A stretch of 64,000 nucleotides of DNA from Propioniciclava sinopodophylli (GTDB lineage Bacteria > Actinomycetota > Actinomycetes > Propionibacteriales > Propionibacteriaceae). Both the position numbers and the translations under genes were made by a program. A model generated the notes under the pieces. It did not search any database. It was not told where the DNA came from and saw nothing but the letters and a program-made list of their open reading frames with translations. Positions 26,250 to 36,232 of this stretch are shown here, piece after piece. Position 1 is the first letter of the stretch; each line of letters opens with the position of its first letter. The stretch lies in NCBI RefSeq assembly GCF_004324755.1, contig NZ_SDMQ01000013.1, forward strand, positions 1 to 64,000, given 5' to 3'.

Positions 26250-27311
26250 GTGGAGTGGTTGAAGATCGGCGAGGTGGCCCGGCGGACGGGGCTCACCCAC
26301 CGCACCCTGCGGCATTACGACGACCTCGGCCTGCTGGTGCCCTCGGGCCGCTCGGGGGGTGACTACCGCCTGTACGCCCCCGAAGACCTCGAGCGCCTGC
26401 TGTCCATCCAGCACCTCAAGTCGCTGGGGATGGGCCTGGAGGAGATCGCCCGCGCCCTCGACGACCCCGGCTTCGACGCCGGCGAGGCGCTCGCCCGGCA
26501 CGCGGCATTGGTCGAGGGGCGCATCGCCGCCGAGCAGGACCTGCTCGACCGACTCCGTCGGCTGCAGGCGGCCTCCGGCAGCTGGGAGGAGGTTCTCGAC
26601 ACCATCGCCCTCACCGAGCGCCTCCGGCACCCCGATGCCTGGGTGCGCTTCCGCGCGGCGCTTGACTCACCCACGTCTGCGCCGCTGGACGAGCTGCTGG
26701 AGACGCTGCGTTACGAGCCGGCGCCCGGCGTCCGCGAGGTGCTGACGTGGGCGATCGTGCAGCACGGCGCCCCGGCGCTGGACGCCGTGGTGGTGGGCCT
26801 GGCCGACCCCGATCCGGAGGTGCGTCACCAGATGGCGCACGTGGCCGGGAAGATGGCCGACCCCCGTGCGGTGCCCGGCCTGGTGGGGCTGTTGGCCGAC
26901 GAGCCCGAGGTTGCGGCCAAGGCGGCCTTCTCGCTGGGCCAGATCGGCGGCCCCGACGCCATCGCCGCTCTCGTGGGGTCTCTCGGGGTAGGAGGATCCG
27001 TGCTGCGAGCGACCATCGTGACCGCCCTCGGGGGGCTGGGGGCGTTGGCGGTCGAGCCGTTGCTGGGCGGCCTGGGTGCCCGGTCGGCCGCGGTGCGCGC
27101 AGACGCCGCGGAGGCTCTGGGCGCCCTGGGCGACCCTCGTGCGGTGCCCGGCCTGGCGGGATTGCTGGCCGACACGGAAGAGGATGTCCGCATCACGGCC
27201 CTGATGTCGCTCGGCGCCATCGGCGGCGACGCGGCGGCACGTGCCATCGGAGGGGTGACGGGCACCCCCGGCCGCACCGGTGCCCTCGCGCGGCGGTTGG
27301 CCGCGACGTAG
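26250..27311 (+). CDS. MerR-family regulator fused to HEAT repeats
   Basis: This 353-residue protein starts with a MerR winged helix (residues ~4–72, KIGEVARRTGLTHRTLRHYDDLGLL…SGGDYRLY), then a dimerisation coiled coil (~80–125). The C-terminal ~215 residues hold five or six HEAT/PBS-lyase-type repeats (PEVRHQMAHVAGKMADPRAVPGLVGLL, VRADAAEALGALGDPRAVPGL, VRITALMSLGAIGGDAA). In MerR proteins the C-terminal domain senses the ligand, so HEAT repeats suggest sensing of a protein or large molecule. A separate HEAT protein, encoded 1.3 kb away, has a MerR-type promoter and is the likely target. The TAG stop lies inside repeat copy A. Confidence 0.85.
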   Translation: MEWLKIGEVARRTGLTHRTLRHYDDLGLLVPSGRSGGDYRLYAPEDLERLLSIQHLKSLGMGLEEIARALDDPGFDAGEALARHAALVEGRIAAEQDLLDRLRRLQAASGSWEEVLDTIALTERLRHPDAWVRFRAALDSPTSAPLDELLETLRYEPAPGVREVLTWAIVQHGAPALDAVVVGLADPDPEVRHQMAHVAGKMADPRAVPGLVGLLADEPEVAAKAAFSLGQIGGPDAIAALVGSLGVGGSVLRATIVTALGGLGALAVEPLLGGLGARSAAVRADAAEALGALGDPRAVPGLAGLLADTEEDVRITALMSLGAIGGDAAARAIGGVTGTPGRTGALARRLAAT

Positions 27312-27422
27312 TGCCACCTGGACCACAGGGTGGGTCTTGGCTTCGGGGCTCTCCCGCTCTGACAAGGGATGATGGCGGGTCGCTCTCCCGTGGTCGGGGT
27401 GGTTCGTGGTCGAGATGGCTAC
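27308..27422 (+). repeat. ~115-bp palindromic-ended repeat, copy A
   Basis: The left end is GTAGTGCCACCTGGACCACA, the central box GCTCTGACAAGGGATGAT is at element positions 49–66, and the right end is a degenerate inverted copy (GTGGTCGAGATGGCTAC). It includes the TAG stop of the MerR–HEAT gene. It is in the same orientation as copy B. Confidence 0.65.
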
Positions 27423-27507
27423 CCGCCCGAGCTTCGGACAACATCCGGACAACACCAATGCTGTGGACAACCCTGTTGGGCACCGCTGCCCGGGTCAGGG
27501 TGGACCA

Positions 27508-28482
27508 GTGCCACGACCCTCCCGCGACGCCGCCTGCCTCGATGCGCTGATGCGCTCAGGCGGCGCGGCGGAGGTGGCCGTCCTGGCCGCGGCGTCGAGC
27601 CGCTCCGCCGTGCGTGCCTGCCTGGCCGCAGGGCACCTCGTGTCCATCGGGGGCGGGTGGGTCGTCAGTGCCGGGCTGGGGTCCCGTTTGCGGGAGCCAC
27701 CTCGGTCCCCGGCTTGGCACCTCCTGCCCGAGGAGTGGTCGGCGCAGTGGCCGGAACTCCTCGTGGCGCGCTCCGCGGTCGCTGCGTCCCGGCGCGCTGC
27801 GCTGGCGGGCCGTTGTGCTGCGCTGCACCGCGGGTGGGCGGTCCTGGCGGACCCGGCCAGCACGGAGTTGGCCACCCCCCACGGGCGCAAGGCGCGCAAC
27901 CTTCCGGCCGTGCTGGGGCCCACGACCCTGGTCCGGCGGCGACTGACCGCGGAGGAGCTCGCTGCCCGGGTGACCAGCCCCGTCCGCACCGTGCTGGATT
28001 GCGCCGCCACCCTCCCCTTCCGCGAGGCGCTCGCCATCGCGGACTCGGCGCTGAGGGCCGGGGCCGTCAGCCACGGCGAACTGGAGGAGGCCGCAGCCCG
28101 CCGCCATGCCTCGCGGGCAGCAGTCTTGTGTGTCGTCGCCGCAGCATCGGGGCTCGCGGCGAACCCCTTCGAATCGGCCCTGCGGGCGCTGCTGGTGGGG
28201 GTGGAGGGAGCGTCCTTCACCCCGCAGCTCAGCGTTCCCACGTCGATGGGGCCCGCGCGGGTCGACCTCGGGGACGGCGAACTGAGGATCGCGGTGGAGG
28301 CGGACAGCTACCTGTTCCATGGCGGCGAACAGGCCTTCGCCCGGGACATCCGGCGCTACAACGCCTTGGTCGCACAGGACTGGGCGGTACTGAGGGTGTC
28401 GTTCCGGGACCTCATGACTCGACCCGAGGTGGTCCGGGACCAGGTCCAGTCGGTGGTGTGGGCACGGCTGAGCCGGAGGTAG
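27508..28482 (+). CDS. AbiEi-like/DUF559 protein between two repeat copies
   Basis: This 324-residue protein has an N-terminal winged-helix region (~10–60, LDALMRSGGAAEVAVLAAA…GGGWVVSAG) like AbiEi antitoxin/transcriptional-regulator proteins, a middle segment (ARVTSPVRTVLDCAATLPFREALAIADSALR), and a C-terminal DUF559 (Vsr-like nuclease fold) segment (~250–310, VDLGDGELRIAVEADSYLFHG…NALVAQDWAVLRVSF). The Asp/Glu and later residues of that fold look intact. Such genes are multicopy in actinobacteria. It lies between repeat copies A and B, and its TAG stop is within copy B, so gene and repeats may have spread as a unit. The GTG at 27508 was chosen over an upstream frame that runs through copy A. 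Confidence 0.75.
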   Translation: MPRPSRDAACLDALMRSGGAAEVAVLAAASSRSAVRACLAAGHLVSIGGGWVVSAGLGSRLREPPRSPAWHLLPEEWSAQWPELLVARSAVAASRRAALAGRCAALHRGWAVLADPASTELATPHGRKARNLPAVLGPTTLVRRRLTAEELAARVTSPVRTVLDCAATLPFREALAIADSALRAGAVSHGELEEAAARRHASRAAVLCVVAAASGLAANPFESALRALLVGVEGASFTPQLSVPTSMGPARVDLGDGELRIAVEADSYLFHGGEQAFARDIRRYNALVAQDWAVLRVSFRDLMTRPEVVRDQVQSVVWARLSRR

Positions 28483-28594
28483 CGCCATCTGGACCACAGC
28501 CCACCGGACAATCTCGGGGGCATATCGCTGTGACCAGGGGTGATGCGAAACGCCGCAGCACCACCCGGACCGGATGTGGTCCAGGTGGCGCTAC
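28479..28594 (+). repeat. ~115-bp palindromic-ended repeat, copy B
   Basis: The ends are GTAGCGCCATCTGGACCACA and TGTGGTCCAGGTGGCGCTAC, an almost perfect 20-bp inverted pair. The central box GCTGTGACCAGGGGTGAT is at element positions 49–66. It contains the stop codon of the DUF559 gene. Confidence 0.7.
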
Positions 28595-28604
28595 GGGGTC
28601 GGGG

Positions 28605-29384
28605 TCAGCCCAAGAAGCGCTTCGCCACCGCCGCGACGGTCGCGTCGTCGGAGCCCGCGAGGCGCTGCAGGCCCGGGACGGCCGCCTCGCCGAGCTGGCC
28701 CAGGGCCGCGACGGCGCTGAGTCGCACGGCCGCGACCTCGTCGGCGGCCAGGTCGGCCAGAGCGTCGGCGGCGGGCGCCGCGTCCTCGCCCAAGTGGCCC
28801 AGCGCGTCGGCCGCGTGCTCGCGCACCTCGGCGTCGGTGTCGGCCAGGGCCTTCACCAGCGCCGGGACGGCCTGCTCGCCGAAGCGGTGGAGCGCCGCGG
28901 TGAGCGAATCCCGCTGCAGGGCGTCGCCGTCGCCGAGGCGGCCGGTGAGGGCGTCGAGCGCCTTGTCGGCCTGGTCGCCGGCCGAGTTGGCCACGGCGCG
29001 GTAGGCCTTCAGGGCCACGTCGAAGTCGGCGTCGGCCACCAGCGGCGTGAGCTGGTCGAGGTGTTCGGGGTCACCGACCTTGCTCAGGATGTGCGCCCCG
29101 GTGCGCCGCAGGTGCGGGTTCGGGTCGCTGAGCATGGCCAGCACCTCGGGGAGGGCCTGGTCGATGTGCTGCACGGTCGCCCAGGTCAGGTCCTCATGGA
29201 CGCCGCAGCCGGGGGTCTCGGCGCGGAGGCGCTGCAGGATCCCGGGCACGACGGCCGGGTCCTTGATCATGCCGAGGTTCATCGCGGCCTGGCGGCGCTC
29301 GGTCTCGGTCCGCATCGCGCTCGTGCCCTCCTGCGTGGGGGCGTCGAGAATCGCGAGCAACTGGTCAATGGTGTGGTTGGTCAT
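28605..29384 (-). CDS. HEAT-repeat protein, probable target of the MerR–HEAT regulator
   Basis: This 259-residue protein consists almost wholly of HEAT repeats (~50–255, e.g. PNPHLRRTGAHILSKVGDPEHLDQL, AEVREHAADALGHLGEDAAPAADAL, AAVRLSAVAALGQLGEAAVPGL) with no membrane helix or catalytic motif. It is probably a scaffold or binding protein. GGAGGTGG precedes the ATG at 29384; an earlier in-frame ATG at 29420 lies in the promoter. The promoter has the 19-bp-spacer dyad typical of MerR control. The repeats resemble those fused to the MerR protein, which suggests a regulator and target that share a ligand or bind each other. Confidence 0.8.
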   Translation of the reverse strand: MTNHTIDQLLAILDAPTQEGTSAMRTETERRQAAMNLGMIKDPAVVPGILQRLRAETPGCGVHEDLTWATVQHIDQALPEVLAMLSDPNPHLRRTGAHILSKVGDPEHLDQLTPLVADADFDVALKAYRAVANSAGDQADKALDALTGRLGDGDALQRDSLTAALHRFGEQAVPALVKALADTDAEVREHAADALGHLGEDAAPAADALADLAADEVAAVRLSAVAALGQLGEAAVPGLQRLAGSDDATVAAVAKRFLG

Positions 29385-29405
29385 GGTGTCCACCTCCTGG
29401 TCATG

Positions 29406-29436
29406 AAGGTAAACCCTCACGTCGCGTGAAGCTCAA
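29406..29436 (-). promoter_or_regulatory. MerR-type promoter with 19-bp spacer and operator dyad
   Basis: Read leftwards the promoter is TTGAGC (−35, 29436–29431), a 19-bp spacer, and TACCTT (−10, 29411–29406). The spacer contains CTTCACG-CGA-CGTGAGG, a dyad with six of seven paired positions. An over-long spacer filled by a dyad is the hallmark of MerR-family activation. The likely regulator is the MerR–HEAT protein encoded at 26250–27311. Confidence 0.65.
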
Positions 29437-29486
29437 ATCGTGCGATGGCCCGCGTCCTTGCGGGCGCGGGCCATCGGGTCCAGCGG

Positions 29487-30458
29487 TCACTCGGCGCGGG
29501 CGAAGGCCTTGTCGGTGAGCACCGCGTCGCCGAGGGCAGCGAGGTAGCGTTCGGCGTCCAGCGCCGCGGAGCAGCCCGTGCCCGCGGCGGTGATCGCCTG
29601 GCGGTAGGTGTGGTCGACGAGGTCGCCGGCCGCGAAGACGCCGGGCACGCTGGTGGCGGTGCTGTCGGGCTGCACCAGGACGTAGCCCTCGGCGTCCAGA
29701 TCGACCTGGCCCTTCACGAGTTCGGAGCGGGGGTCGTGGCCGATGGCGACGAACACGCCCTGAACCTCGAGGTCGCGGGTCTCACCCGTGGTGGTGTCGC
29801 GCAGGGTGATCGACTCGACGCTGGTGTCGCCGTTGATCGACTCGACGACGGAGTTCCACGCGAAGTCGACCTTCGGGTCGGCCTCGGCGCGGGCGGCCAT
29901 GATCTTGGACGCGCGCAGCTGGTCGCGGCGGTGCACCATCGTCACCGAGGTACCGAAGCGCGACAGGAACGTCGCCTCCTCGACCGCGGAGTCGCCTCCG
30001 CCGATCACCGCGATGGGCTTGTTGCGGAAGAAGAAGCCGTCGCAGGTCGCGCACCACGAGACGCCCTTGCCCGACAGCTTGTCCTCACCCGGGACGCCGA
30101 GGCGGCGGTAGCCCGATCCCATCGCGAGGATGACGGCCTTGGCCCGGTACTCGTTGCCCGCGGCGTCCTTGACGACCTTGATGGGGCCGGTCAGCTCGAC
30201 CTCGGTGACGTCGTCCTCGACCAACTCGGCGCCGAAACGCTCGGCCTGGGCCTTCATGTTCATCATCAGGTCGGGGCCCATGATGCCCTCGGGGAAGCCC
30301 GGGAAGTTCTCCACCTCGGTGGTGTTCATCAGCGCGCCACCGGCGTCGACGGCCCCGGTGAATACCAGCGGCGCCAGAGAGGCGCGGGCGGCGTACACGG
30401 CCGCGGTGTAGCCGGCGGGGCCGGATCCGATGATGATGATCTCTCGGACGTCGCTCAT
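29487..30458 (-). CDS. trxB: Thioredoxin reductase
   Basis: This 323-residue flavoprotein has the FAD-binding [16 protein letters not shown] near the N-terminus, the redox pair WCATCDG near residue 135, the NADPH-binding [16 protein letters not shown], and the C-terminal FAD motif [23 protein letters not shown]. It reduces thioredoxin with NADPH in the cytosol. A GAGGA sequence precedes the ATG. It lies downstream of murJ on the same strand, as in many actinobacteria. A distinct promoter (TTGAAT/TAGGCT) is seen in the 140-bp gap. Confidence 0.96.
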   Translation of the reverse strand: MSDVREIIIIGSGPAGYTAAVYAARASLAPLVFTGAVDAGGALMNTTEVENFPGFPEGIMGPDLMMNMKAQAERFGAELVEDDVTEVELTGPIKVVKDAAGNEYRAKAVILAMGSGYRRLGVPGEDKLSGKGVSWCATCDGFFFRNKPIAVIGGGDSAVEEATFLSRFGTSVTMVHRRDQLRASKIMAARAEADPKVDFAWNSVVESINGDTSVESITLRDTTTGETRDLEVQGVFVAIGHDPRSELVKGQVDLDAEGYVLVQPDSTATSVPGVFAAGDLVDHTYRQAITAAGTGCSAALDAERYLAALGDAVLTDKAFARAE

Positions 30459-30489
30459 GACAGTTCCTCTTCGCTCGTGGTCACCGACC

Positions 30490-30520
30490 AGCCTAGTGAT
30501 CGGTGGGACGCCACATTCAA
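30490..30520 (-). promoter_or_regulatory. Possible trxB promoter
   Basis: Read leftwards, TTGAAT and TAGGCT are separated by 19 bp, with the −10 ending 31 bases before the trxB ATG. The spacing is longer than ideal, so an extra factor may be needed. Confidence 0.35.
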
Positions 30521-30598
30521 CCGTCCGGCGGGCGTCGGTATTCCGGCCCTTCGAGGCTCGCTGGCGTTCGCCCCTCAGGGACCTCGGCGACCCGCACC

Positions 30599-33500
30599 TC
30601 AGGGGCTGACGCGGATCTCGTGGATCGCCCCCACGTAGTTGGCGCCGTCGCGCGGCATGGAGGTCAGGTACACCAGCACCCAGCGGGTCTCGATGGGGGC
30701 CTCCAGCTTGACCTGCACCGCACCCGTGGACGCCGTGAACCCGTCCAGCCGGCGCCACTCGTCGCGGTTGCGCAGGGGCGGCTCGGTGGCGTCCGGGTCG
30801 GTCGGCACGCGGATGTCGGCCGAGGTCGCCCCGGCTCCCACGTCGACGGTGACCCACGAGACCGTGCGCACCTCGCCGAGGTCGACGATGACGCCGGCAC
30901 CGGGCTTGCGGCCGTTGAAGTTGGCGGAGCGGCCGTAGCGCTCGGTGGTCCACGCGGTGGTGGGGTCGCCGTCCATCACGAAGCGGGCCTGCTCGGGGTT
31001 CTCGCGCGCGTCGCCACCGTCGGCCTCCGGGTCGAAGTCGCGCGCCGCCACCAGGGCGTACGGCGCGGCCGGCGCCGGCGGGACCGCCCGCGACCTGTTG
31101 AACTCGTTCACGAACACCACGACGAGGCTCGCCAACAGCACCAGCGCGAACAGGGCGAACAGCAGTGCCTGCCAGCGGCGCGGCGGGTCCTGGGAGGGCG
31201 CCTGCTCCGACACCGTCACCGCCGAGCGCGGCGGCGGGATAGGGGTGAACGGGTGGGACGGGCCGTCCTCCACGTCGTCGACGTCGTCGAGCCAGAACGC
31301 CTGGGTGGAGATCTCCTCGTGCTCATCGAGGGGCTCGTCCAGCGGCGACTCGGCGCCCCACGGGGAGGCCGGTCGGTCACCCGTGCGGCCGCGGAGCGGG
31401 CCGGTGGCCTCCTCCTGCCCGAGCACGTCCTCCTCGACAGGTTCGGACGGTTCGGCGAACGGGTCGTGCGTGGCGGTGGCGTCCGGCTCAGGCTGCCACG
31501 AGGCCGCGGCGGACGCCCCGGCCACCTGCGCCGAGTCTTCCGGCATCGGCGCCGGCGGCGCGGGCTCGTTGAGCACCGGGCCCATCGCCCCGGCGGCCAG
31601 CGGCGAGGCGAGCAGGTCGGAGCGCGGCGGGCGCGGCGCGGTGATGCGCACGTGCTCGATCGGGTACTTCAGGCGCTTCTCCAGCGAGTTCGCGGCGTCC
31701 ACCCCGCCCAGGACGGCCGACAGGGCGACGGCGATGTCGGACGCCGTCTCCAGACGGGTCGCCCGCCCGCGTGGCACCGGGGAGAGGATGCGGTCGACGA
31801 TGTCGGAGAACTCCATCGAGACCTTGCGGTTGACCTGGCGGGGCACCAGCAGGCGACCCTTGGCGTCCGTCGGTGCGGAGCGCAGCCCGTAGCGCGCGCC
31901 GCCCGGCCAGTGGGCGGTCAGGCCCGCGTACAGCAGCGCGCCGAGCGCCTGCACGTCGACGCGCTCGGGGTCGTCGCCGCCGGGGGCGGGGTGGAGGGCG
32001 TGCTCCACGAGGAAGCCCACGATCTTCACGTTGCCGGACGCCGTGATCACGACGGTGTCGGGGTTGAGCTGGCGGTGGTGCAGGCCCTGGGCGTGCATGG
32101 ACACGAGGCCGGCCGCGACCTCGCGGACGATCCAGGCAGCCTCCACGTCCGACAGCGGGCCCTGGGCCAGCGCGAGCTCAAGCGACTGCCCGGGCGCGTA
32201 CTCGCACACGATGAAGGAGCCGTGCTCGCCGGTCTCGTCGAGGGTGGCGTCCCAGACCCGCAGGTAGCGCGAGTCGACGGCCTGGGCGGCCTGGCGCGCC
32301 TGGTCGAGGATCTCCAACACGCGCGGCTCGTCGGTGTCCATCACGTGCAGCAGGACGGGGCGGGAGAGGTTCAGGTCCCAGCCGCGCCACGTCACCGTCG
32401 ACCCGCGCCGGTTCAACGCCTGGTCGAGGCGGTAGCGCTGGTCGAGGATGTCGCCCGCCTGGTTGCGCGGCCCCGCGTAGGGCGCGGTGCCGGACGCCGG
32501 CGTCCCGGGTTCGGGGTACTCCAGCAGGGCAGCCTCGGTGCGCTCGGCGGTGGCCTCGACGGCGTCCGTGGCCTGCACCGGCGACGGGTCGTCGGACGCC
32601 GCGGCCGAACGTCGGCGCAGCACCGACGCCAGCTCGGTGGTCTCGCGCACCCCGAGCCGCTTGGCGATGAAGAAGAAGCTCAGCAGGGCGACCGCCCCGG
32701 CGCCGACCAGCGCCACCGCGGACACCAGCGCCGAGGAGCCGTGGGTGAACCACGCCACGATCGCGGCCACCACGGCGCCGGGGGTGATGGCGACGACCAG
32801 CTGGGTCAGGTGACGCACCAGCTCGGAACCGGACAAGGCCGGTAGGTGCTTCTTCAGCGCCCGGTGGGTGATGACCGCGCCGACCAGGTAGGCGACCGAG
32901 TAGGCGATGGCCAGCCGGGCGGCGAGTGTGCCCGGGTTCGTGAACGCCCAGACCAACGCCAGGCCCAGCACGATATTGACCACCGAGATCGCCAGCTGTA
33001 GGAAGAAGGGGGTGCGGGTGTCCTCGAGGGCGTAGAAGCCGCGCAGGTAGACGTACTGGATCGTGAACGGGATCAGGCCCAGCGCGAAGCCCATCAGCGC
33101 CCAGCCGAAGAAGGGCCAGGTCTGGGTGTTCGTGCCGTGGCCGAAGGCGACCTTGAAGAACGGCAGGCCCAGCGCCAGGAACCCGAAGGCGGTCGGCACC
33201 AGGAGGGTCAGCGCGAGCCGGAGCGTCCGCGTGGTCTCGGCGGCGACGCCCTCCATGTCGTGCGAGGCGGCGAGCCGGGACGCCGACGGCAGCATCGCGG
33301 TCGCCAGCGAGACCGTCAGCAGCGAGTGGGGGAGCAGCCACACGAGGTAGGCGGTGTTGTACACCGCCATGCCGGCACCCTCGGCATTCGGCGAGGCGAG
33401 GGTGGCGTCCGAGACGAGCCGGCTCACCACGATCTGCACGAGGTTGGTGAGCAGCACGTAGCCGAGCATCCACTTGGCGAGGTGGAACGTGGCGCCCAGG

Positions 33501-34249
33501 CCCTGGCCCTTGAGGTCCCAGCGGGGGCGGTAGCGGAAGCCGATGGCGCGCATCGCCGGCACCAGCGCCAGCGTCTGCACGATGATGCCGAGCGTCGAGC
33601 CGAGGCCGAGGGTGAGCACCTGCGCGTCGGTGAACGTCGCCCCGCCGGCGGTGGTGCCCCACAGCGCCACGTACAGGCCGAGCACGGCGATGCCGACCAC
33701 GTTGTTGAGGATCGGGGCCCACATCATCGGCCCGAACTTGTCGCGCGCGTTGAGCACCTGCCCGATGAGGAAGAACGCGCCGTAGAAGAAGAGCTGCGGC
33801 ATCGTGAGCATGCCGAGGAACACCAGCTGCTGCCAGAGGCCGGACTGCGCGGGGTCGCGCCAGGTGCCCGACGTCCACAGTGACAGCACCGCGGGGGTGA
33901 ACACCGTGAACAGGATCGTGGCGCCCAGGAGCACCGCGATGAAGGCCGTCATGATGCGGTTGATGAACGCCTCGCCGCCGTCGGCGTCGCTGCGGGTGTG
34001 CCGGACGATCTGCGGCACCAGCACCGTGTTGAGCGCGCCGCCGGCCAGCAGCATGTAGAGCGAGTTCGGCACCTGTGTGGCGACCTGGTAGGTGTCTGCC
34101 TGCGTCGTGGCGCCGAAGACGAACACGAGCAGCATCGCCTTGACGAAGCCCAGCACGCGGCTGATCGCCGTCCCCGAGGCCATGACGGCCGTGGCGTTCA
34201 GCAGCCGTCGGCTCGACACTTGCGCCTCCGGAGCACTGCCGTCAGCCAT
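30599..34249 (-). CDS. murJ: MurJ lipid II flippase with pseudokinase and discoidin-like domain
   Basis: This 1216-residue protein has a MurJ/MviN module of ~14 membrane helices (~1–545, starting [20 protein letters not shown]). It flips lipid II for peptidoglycan synthesis. A protein-kinase-like domain (~600–860) follows, with HHRQLNPDT where kinases have HRDLKPxN and VGF instead of DFG, so it is a pseudokinase. A Pro/Glu-rich linker, one membrane helix (~1033–1058) and an extracellular discoidin/F5-8-like beta-sandwich (~1075–1216) complete it. This is the mycobacterial MviN (Rv3910) layout, where the pseudokinase binds the FHA protein FhaA. ATG 34249 has GGAAGG six bases upstream; GTG 34255 is an alternative. 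Confidence 0.93.
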   Translation of the reverse strand: MADGSAPEAQVSSRRLLNATAVMASGTAISRVLGFVKAMLLVFVFGATTQADTYQVATQVPNSLYMLLAGGALNTVLVPQIVRHTRSDADGGEAFINRIMTAFIAVLLGATILFTVFTPAVLSLWTSGTWRDPAQSGLWQQLVFLGMLTMPQLFFYGAFFLIGQVLNARDKFGPMMWAPILNNVVGIAVLGLYVALWGTTAGGATFTDAQVLTLGLGSTLGIIVQTLALVPAMRAIGFRYRPRWDLKGQGLGATFHLAKWMLGYVLLTNLVQIVVSRLVSDATLASPNAEGAGMAVYNTAYLVWLLPHSLLTVSLATAMLPSASRLAASHDMEGVAAETTRTLRLALTLLVPTAFGFLALGLPFFKVAFGHGTNTQTWPFFGWALMGFALGLIPFTIQYVYLRGFYALEDTRTPFFLQLAISVVNIVLGLALVWAFTNPGTLAARLAIAYSVAYLVGAVITHRALKKHLPALSGSELVRHLTQLVVAITPGAVVAAIVAWFTHGSSALVSAVALVGAGAVALLSFFFIAKRLGVRETTELASVLRRRSAAASDDPSPVQATDAVEATAERTEAALLEYPEPGTPASGTAPYAGPRNQAGDILDQRYRLDQALNRRGSTVTWRGWDLNLSRPVLLHVMDTDEPRVLEILDQARQAAQAVDSRYLRVWDATLDETGEHGSFIVCEYAPGQSLELALAQGPLSDVEAAWIVREVAAGLVSMHAQGLHHRQLNPDTVVITASGNVKIVGFLVEHALHPAPGGDDPERVDVQALGALLYAGLTAHWPGGARYGLRSAPTDAKGRLLVPRQVNRKVSMEFSDIVDRILSPVPRGRATRLETASDIAVALSAVLGGVDAANSLEKRLKYPIEHVRITAPRPPRSDLLASPLAAGAMGPVLNEPAPPAPMPEDSAQVAGASAAASWQPEPDATATHDPFAEPSEPVEEDVLGQEEATGPLRGRTGDRPASPWGAESPLDEPLDEHEEISTQAFWLDDVDDVEDGPSHPFTPIPPPRSAVTVSEQAPSQDPPRRWQALLFALFALVLLASLVVVFVNEFNRSRAVPPAPAAPYALVAARDFDPEADGGDARENPEQARFVMDGDPTTAWTTERYGRSANFNGRKPGAGVIVDLGEVRTVSWVTVDVGAGATSADIRVPTDPDATEPPLRNRDEWRRLDGFTASTGAVQVKLEAPIETRWVLVYLTSMPRDGANYVGAIHEIRVSP

Positions 34250-36200
34250 CCTCACCCTTCCGCCTGTTCCGCACCTGCCGGACGCGGTGCGCCGTCGTCG
34301 CGACGAGCACCACTCCCGAGACGATGACGATCACCCACCCGATGGTGCCGAAGTTCGTCGTCTCCACGACGATCTCCCGGTCAGGGGTCAGCCTATGGCC
34401 GCCCACCGTCTGGGCGTGGACGCTCGCCCGGACCACGCCGCCTCCGGCGGATTCCGCCTCCAGCAGCACAGTGCTGGACGCCCCGGGTGCGATGGTCACG
34501 GGGTCGGGCGCCACCAGCCGGATGCGCTGCGGGTTGTCCGAGACAACCTCCAGCCGGATCGTCACGGGGTCGATGAGGTGGTTGGTCACCGTCACCGGGA
34601 ACTCGGACGTGGCGCCGGTCATCGTGAACCGCTGCGTGGCGTCCAGGCTGACGATGGCCCGGCCGGGGGTGTCGAGGCGCTCGGAGAGGGCGCCGAGCCA
34701 CGCGTCGAGCGAGTCGGTCCGGCCGACCCACCACGCGGACGCCGCGCGCGCGACCTGGGCGTCCACCAGAGTGCCGACGCCGGCGTCCGGGGCGGCCTGG
34801 CCGTACAGCTCCATCCGGTCGCGCAGGGCGTGCACGGTGGCCAGGTGCGCCGCGTCGAGCGCGGGCGTCCGGACCGACAGCGGCGGCAGCTGCCACGGCT
34901 GGGGCTCGGCGGCGCCCACCTCCGGGAGGCCGGCCGCCCGGAAGCCGTGCGGCAGGGCGGACGCCTCCGCGATGTCGTCGGGCGTCCGCACCCATCTGAC
35001 CTCGCCGCCCGCCGCGCGCGCCGTTGCGAACCGGGCGGCGCGGCGGTTGAGGGCGGTGTCGGGGAGCAGGGGAGAGGTCGCGGCCGGCAGGGCGCTGCTG
35101 TGCGCGACGATGGCCCGCGTTCCGTCGACCTCGATGCGGACGTGCGGCGCGGGCACGTCGACGGCCACCACGGGACGCCCCAGACTGCCGGCCAGCGCGA
35201 GCGCCGCCGAGTCGGGGCGGGTCACCACGGTCACGGGGTCGAGGCCGTCGGCGGCGTCGTCCTCCGAGGCGCTGCGGATCGCGGCCAGCAGCGACTCGTC
35301 GCCGAGGTCGGACACGGTGTCCAGATCCGGCGACCCGAAGAGCGTCCTGGAGCCGTTGGCCGTCAGGGCGTCGAGGCGGGCCAGCCACGCGGAGGCCTGC
35401 TCCGCGCCGGTGCCGGCGGTGCTGCCGGACGTACCCCGGACGCGGTAGCCGTCGGCCATGTCCTGCAGCTCCAGCAGCAGGGACGGGTCGACGACCCAGC
35501 TGTCGCCGCCCTCGGCCACGGACATGAGCTCGGCGAGGCGCCCGTCGGTGATGTCGGCGAGCAGACCCTCGTCGGTGAAGAGGTTCTGCTTCAGCTGGCG
35601 CGGCGGGGCGGAGAACTCGATGATGCGGGCCACCGGCACGGTGCCCTCGGGCAGGGTCGCCAGGGTGCGGGCCTGGCCCAGCGCCGTGCGGCGGCCGTCG
35701 CCGTGGCGTCCGGTCGCGTCGGCGCCGACCCACCACGTGGCGTCGGTCTGGGTGAGGCCCAGCTCGGCCAGCGTCCCCGACACCGAGAACGGCCGGGACG
35801 CCCCCGGCGCGAGCGCGTCGTCAGGGCCCACCAGCACGAACTGGTTGGTCGGGGAGGCCACCCGGGCGGTGCCTGCCGGGGTCGACTCGGCCTCCAGCGC
35901 GGCCGAGACCGCCTCGGGTGAGCGGAGCAGGGCGTCGGAGCGCCACAGGGCCACCGACACGTCGGTGAGCGGCTCGGTGGAGGCGTTGGTGACCGTGCCC
36001 GCGAGCGTGAGGGTGGTTGTGGTCACGTCGGCGCTGGTGAGCGTGACGGACGCCGGGCTCGCGGGCTGGGCGGTGGCTGGCGCGGGGGACGGGCTGGTGG
36101 CGTCCGACGGCGGTGCGGACGCCAGAGTGAAGCCGAGCGCGGCCGCCAGGACGAGGGAGGCCAGCCGGGCGCGTCGGCGTCCGGGCTGGGGCGTGGTCAC
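34242..36200 (-). CDS. DUF6049 exported membrane protein
   Basis: This 652-residue protein has an N-terminal signal peptide (residues ~10–35), a long extracellular region with Ig-like parts (VTLTSADVTTTTLTLAGTVTNAS near 52; FPVTVTNHLIDPVTIRLEV near 530) and one C-terminal membrane helix (~615–637) with a basic tail. It matches DUF6049, found next to murJ in actinobacteria (Rv3909 in M. tuberculosis), and probably assists cell-wall assembly with MurJ. It overlaps murJ by eight bases. The gene is divergent from the CCA-transferase gene with a 32-bp gap. Confidence 0.88.
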   Translation of the reverse strand: MTTPQPGRRRARLASLVLAAALGFTLASAPPSDATSPSPAPATAQPASPASVTLTSADVTTTTLTLAGTVTNASTEPLTDVSVALWRSDALLRSPEAVSAALEAESTPAGTARVASPTNQFVLVGPDDALAPGASRPFSVSGTLAELGLTQTDATWWVGADATGRHGDGRRTALGQARTLATLPEGTVPVARIIEFSAPPRQLKQNLFTDEGLLADITDGRLAELMSVAEGGDSWVVDPSLLLELQDMADGYRVRGTSGSTAGTGAEQASAWLARLDALTANGSRTLFGSPDLDTVSDLGDESLLAAIRSASEDDAADGLDPVTVVTRPDSAALALAGSLGRPVVAVDVPAPHVRIEVDGTRAIVAHSSALPAATSPLLPDTALNRRAARFATARAAGGEVRWVRTPDDIAEASALPHGFRAAGLPEVGAAEPQPWQLPPLSVRTPALDAAHLATVHALRDRMELYGQAAPDAGVGTLVDAQVARAASAWWVGRTDSLDAWLGALSERLDTPGRAIVSLDATQRFTMTGATSEFPVTVTNHLIDPVTIRLEVVSDNPQRIRLVAPDPVTIAPGASSTVLLEAESAGGGVVRASVHAQTVGGHRLTPDREIVVETTNFGTIGWVIVIVSGVVLVATTAHRVRQVRNRRKGEDG

Positions 36201-36218
36201 CCGCCCATGGTAGGCCGG

Positions 36219-36224
36219 TAGACT
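36219..36224 (+). promoter_or_regulatory. −10 element of the CCA-transferase gene
   Basis: TAGACT lies eight bases before the GTG at 36233, so the transcript has at most a few bases of leader. Confidence 0.35.
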
Positions 36225-36232
36225 GGCCGATC

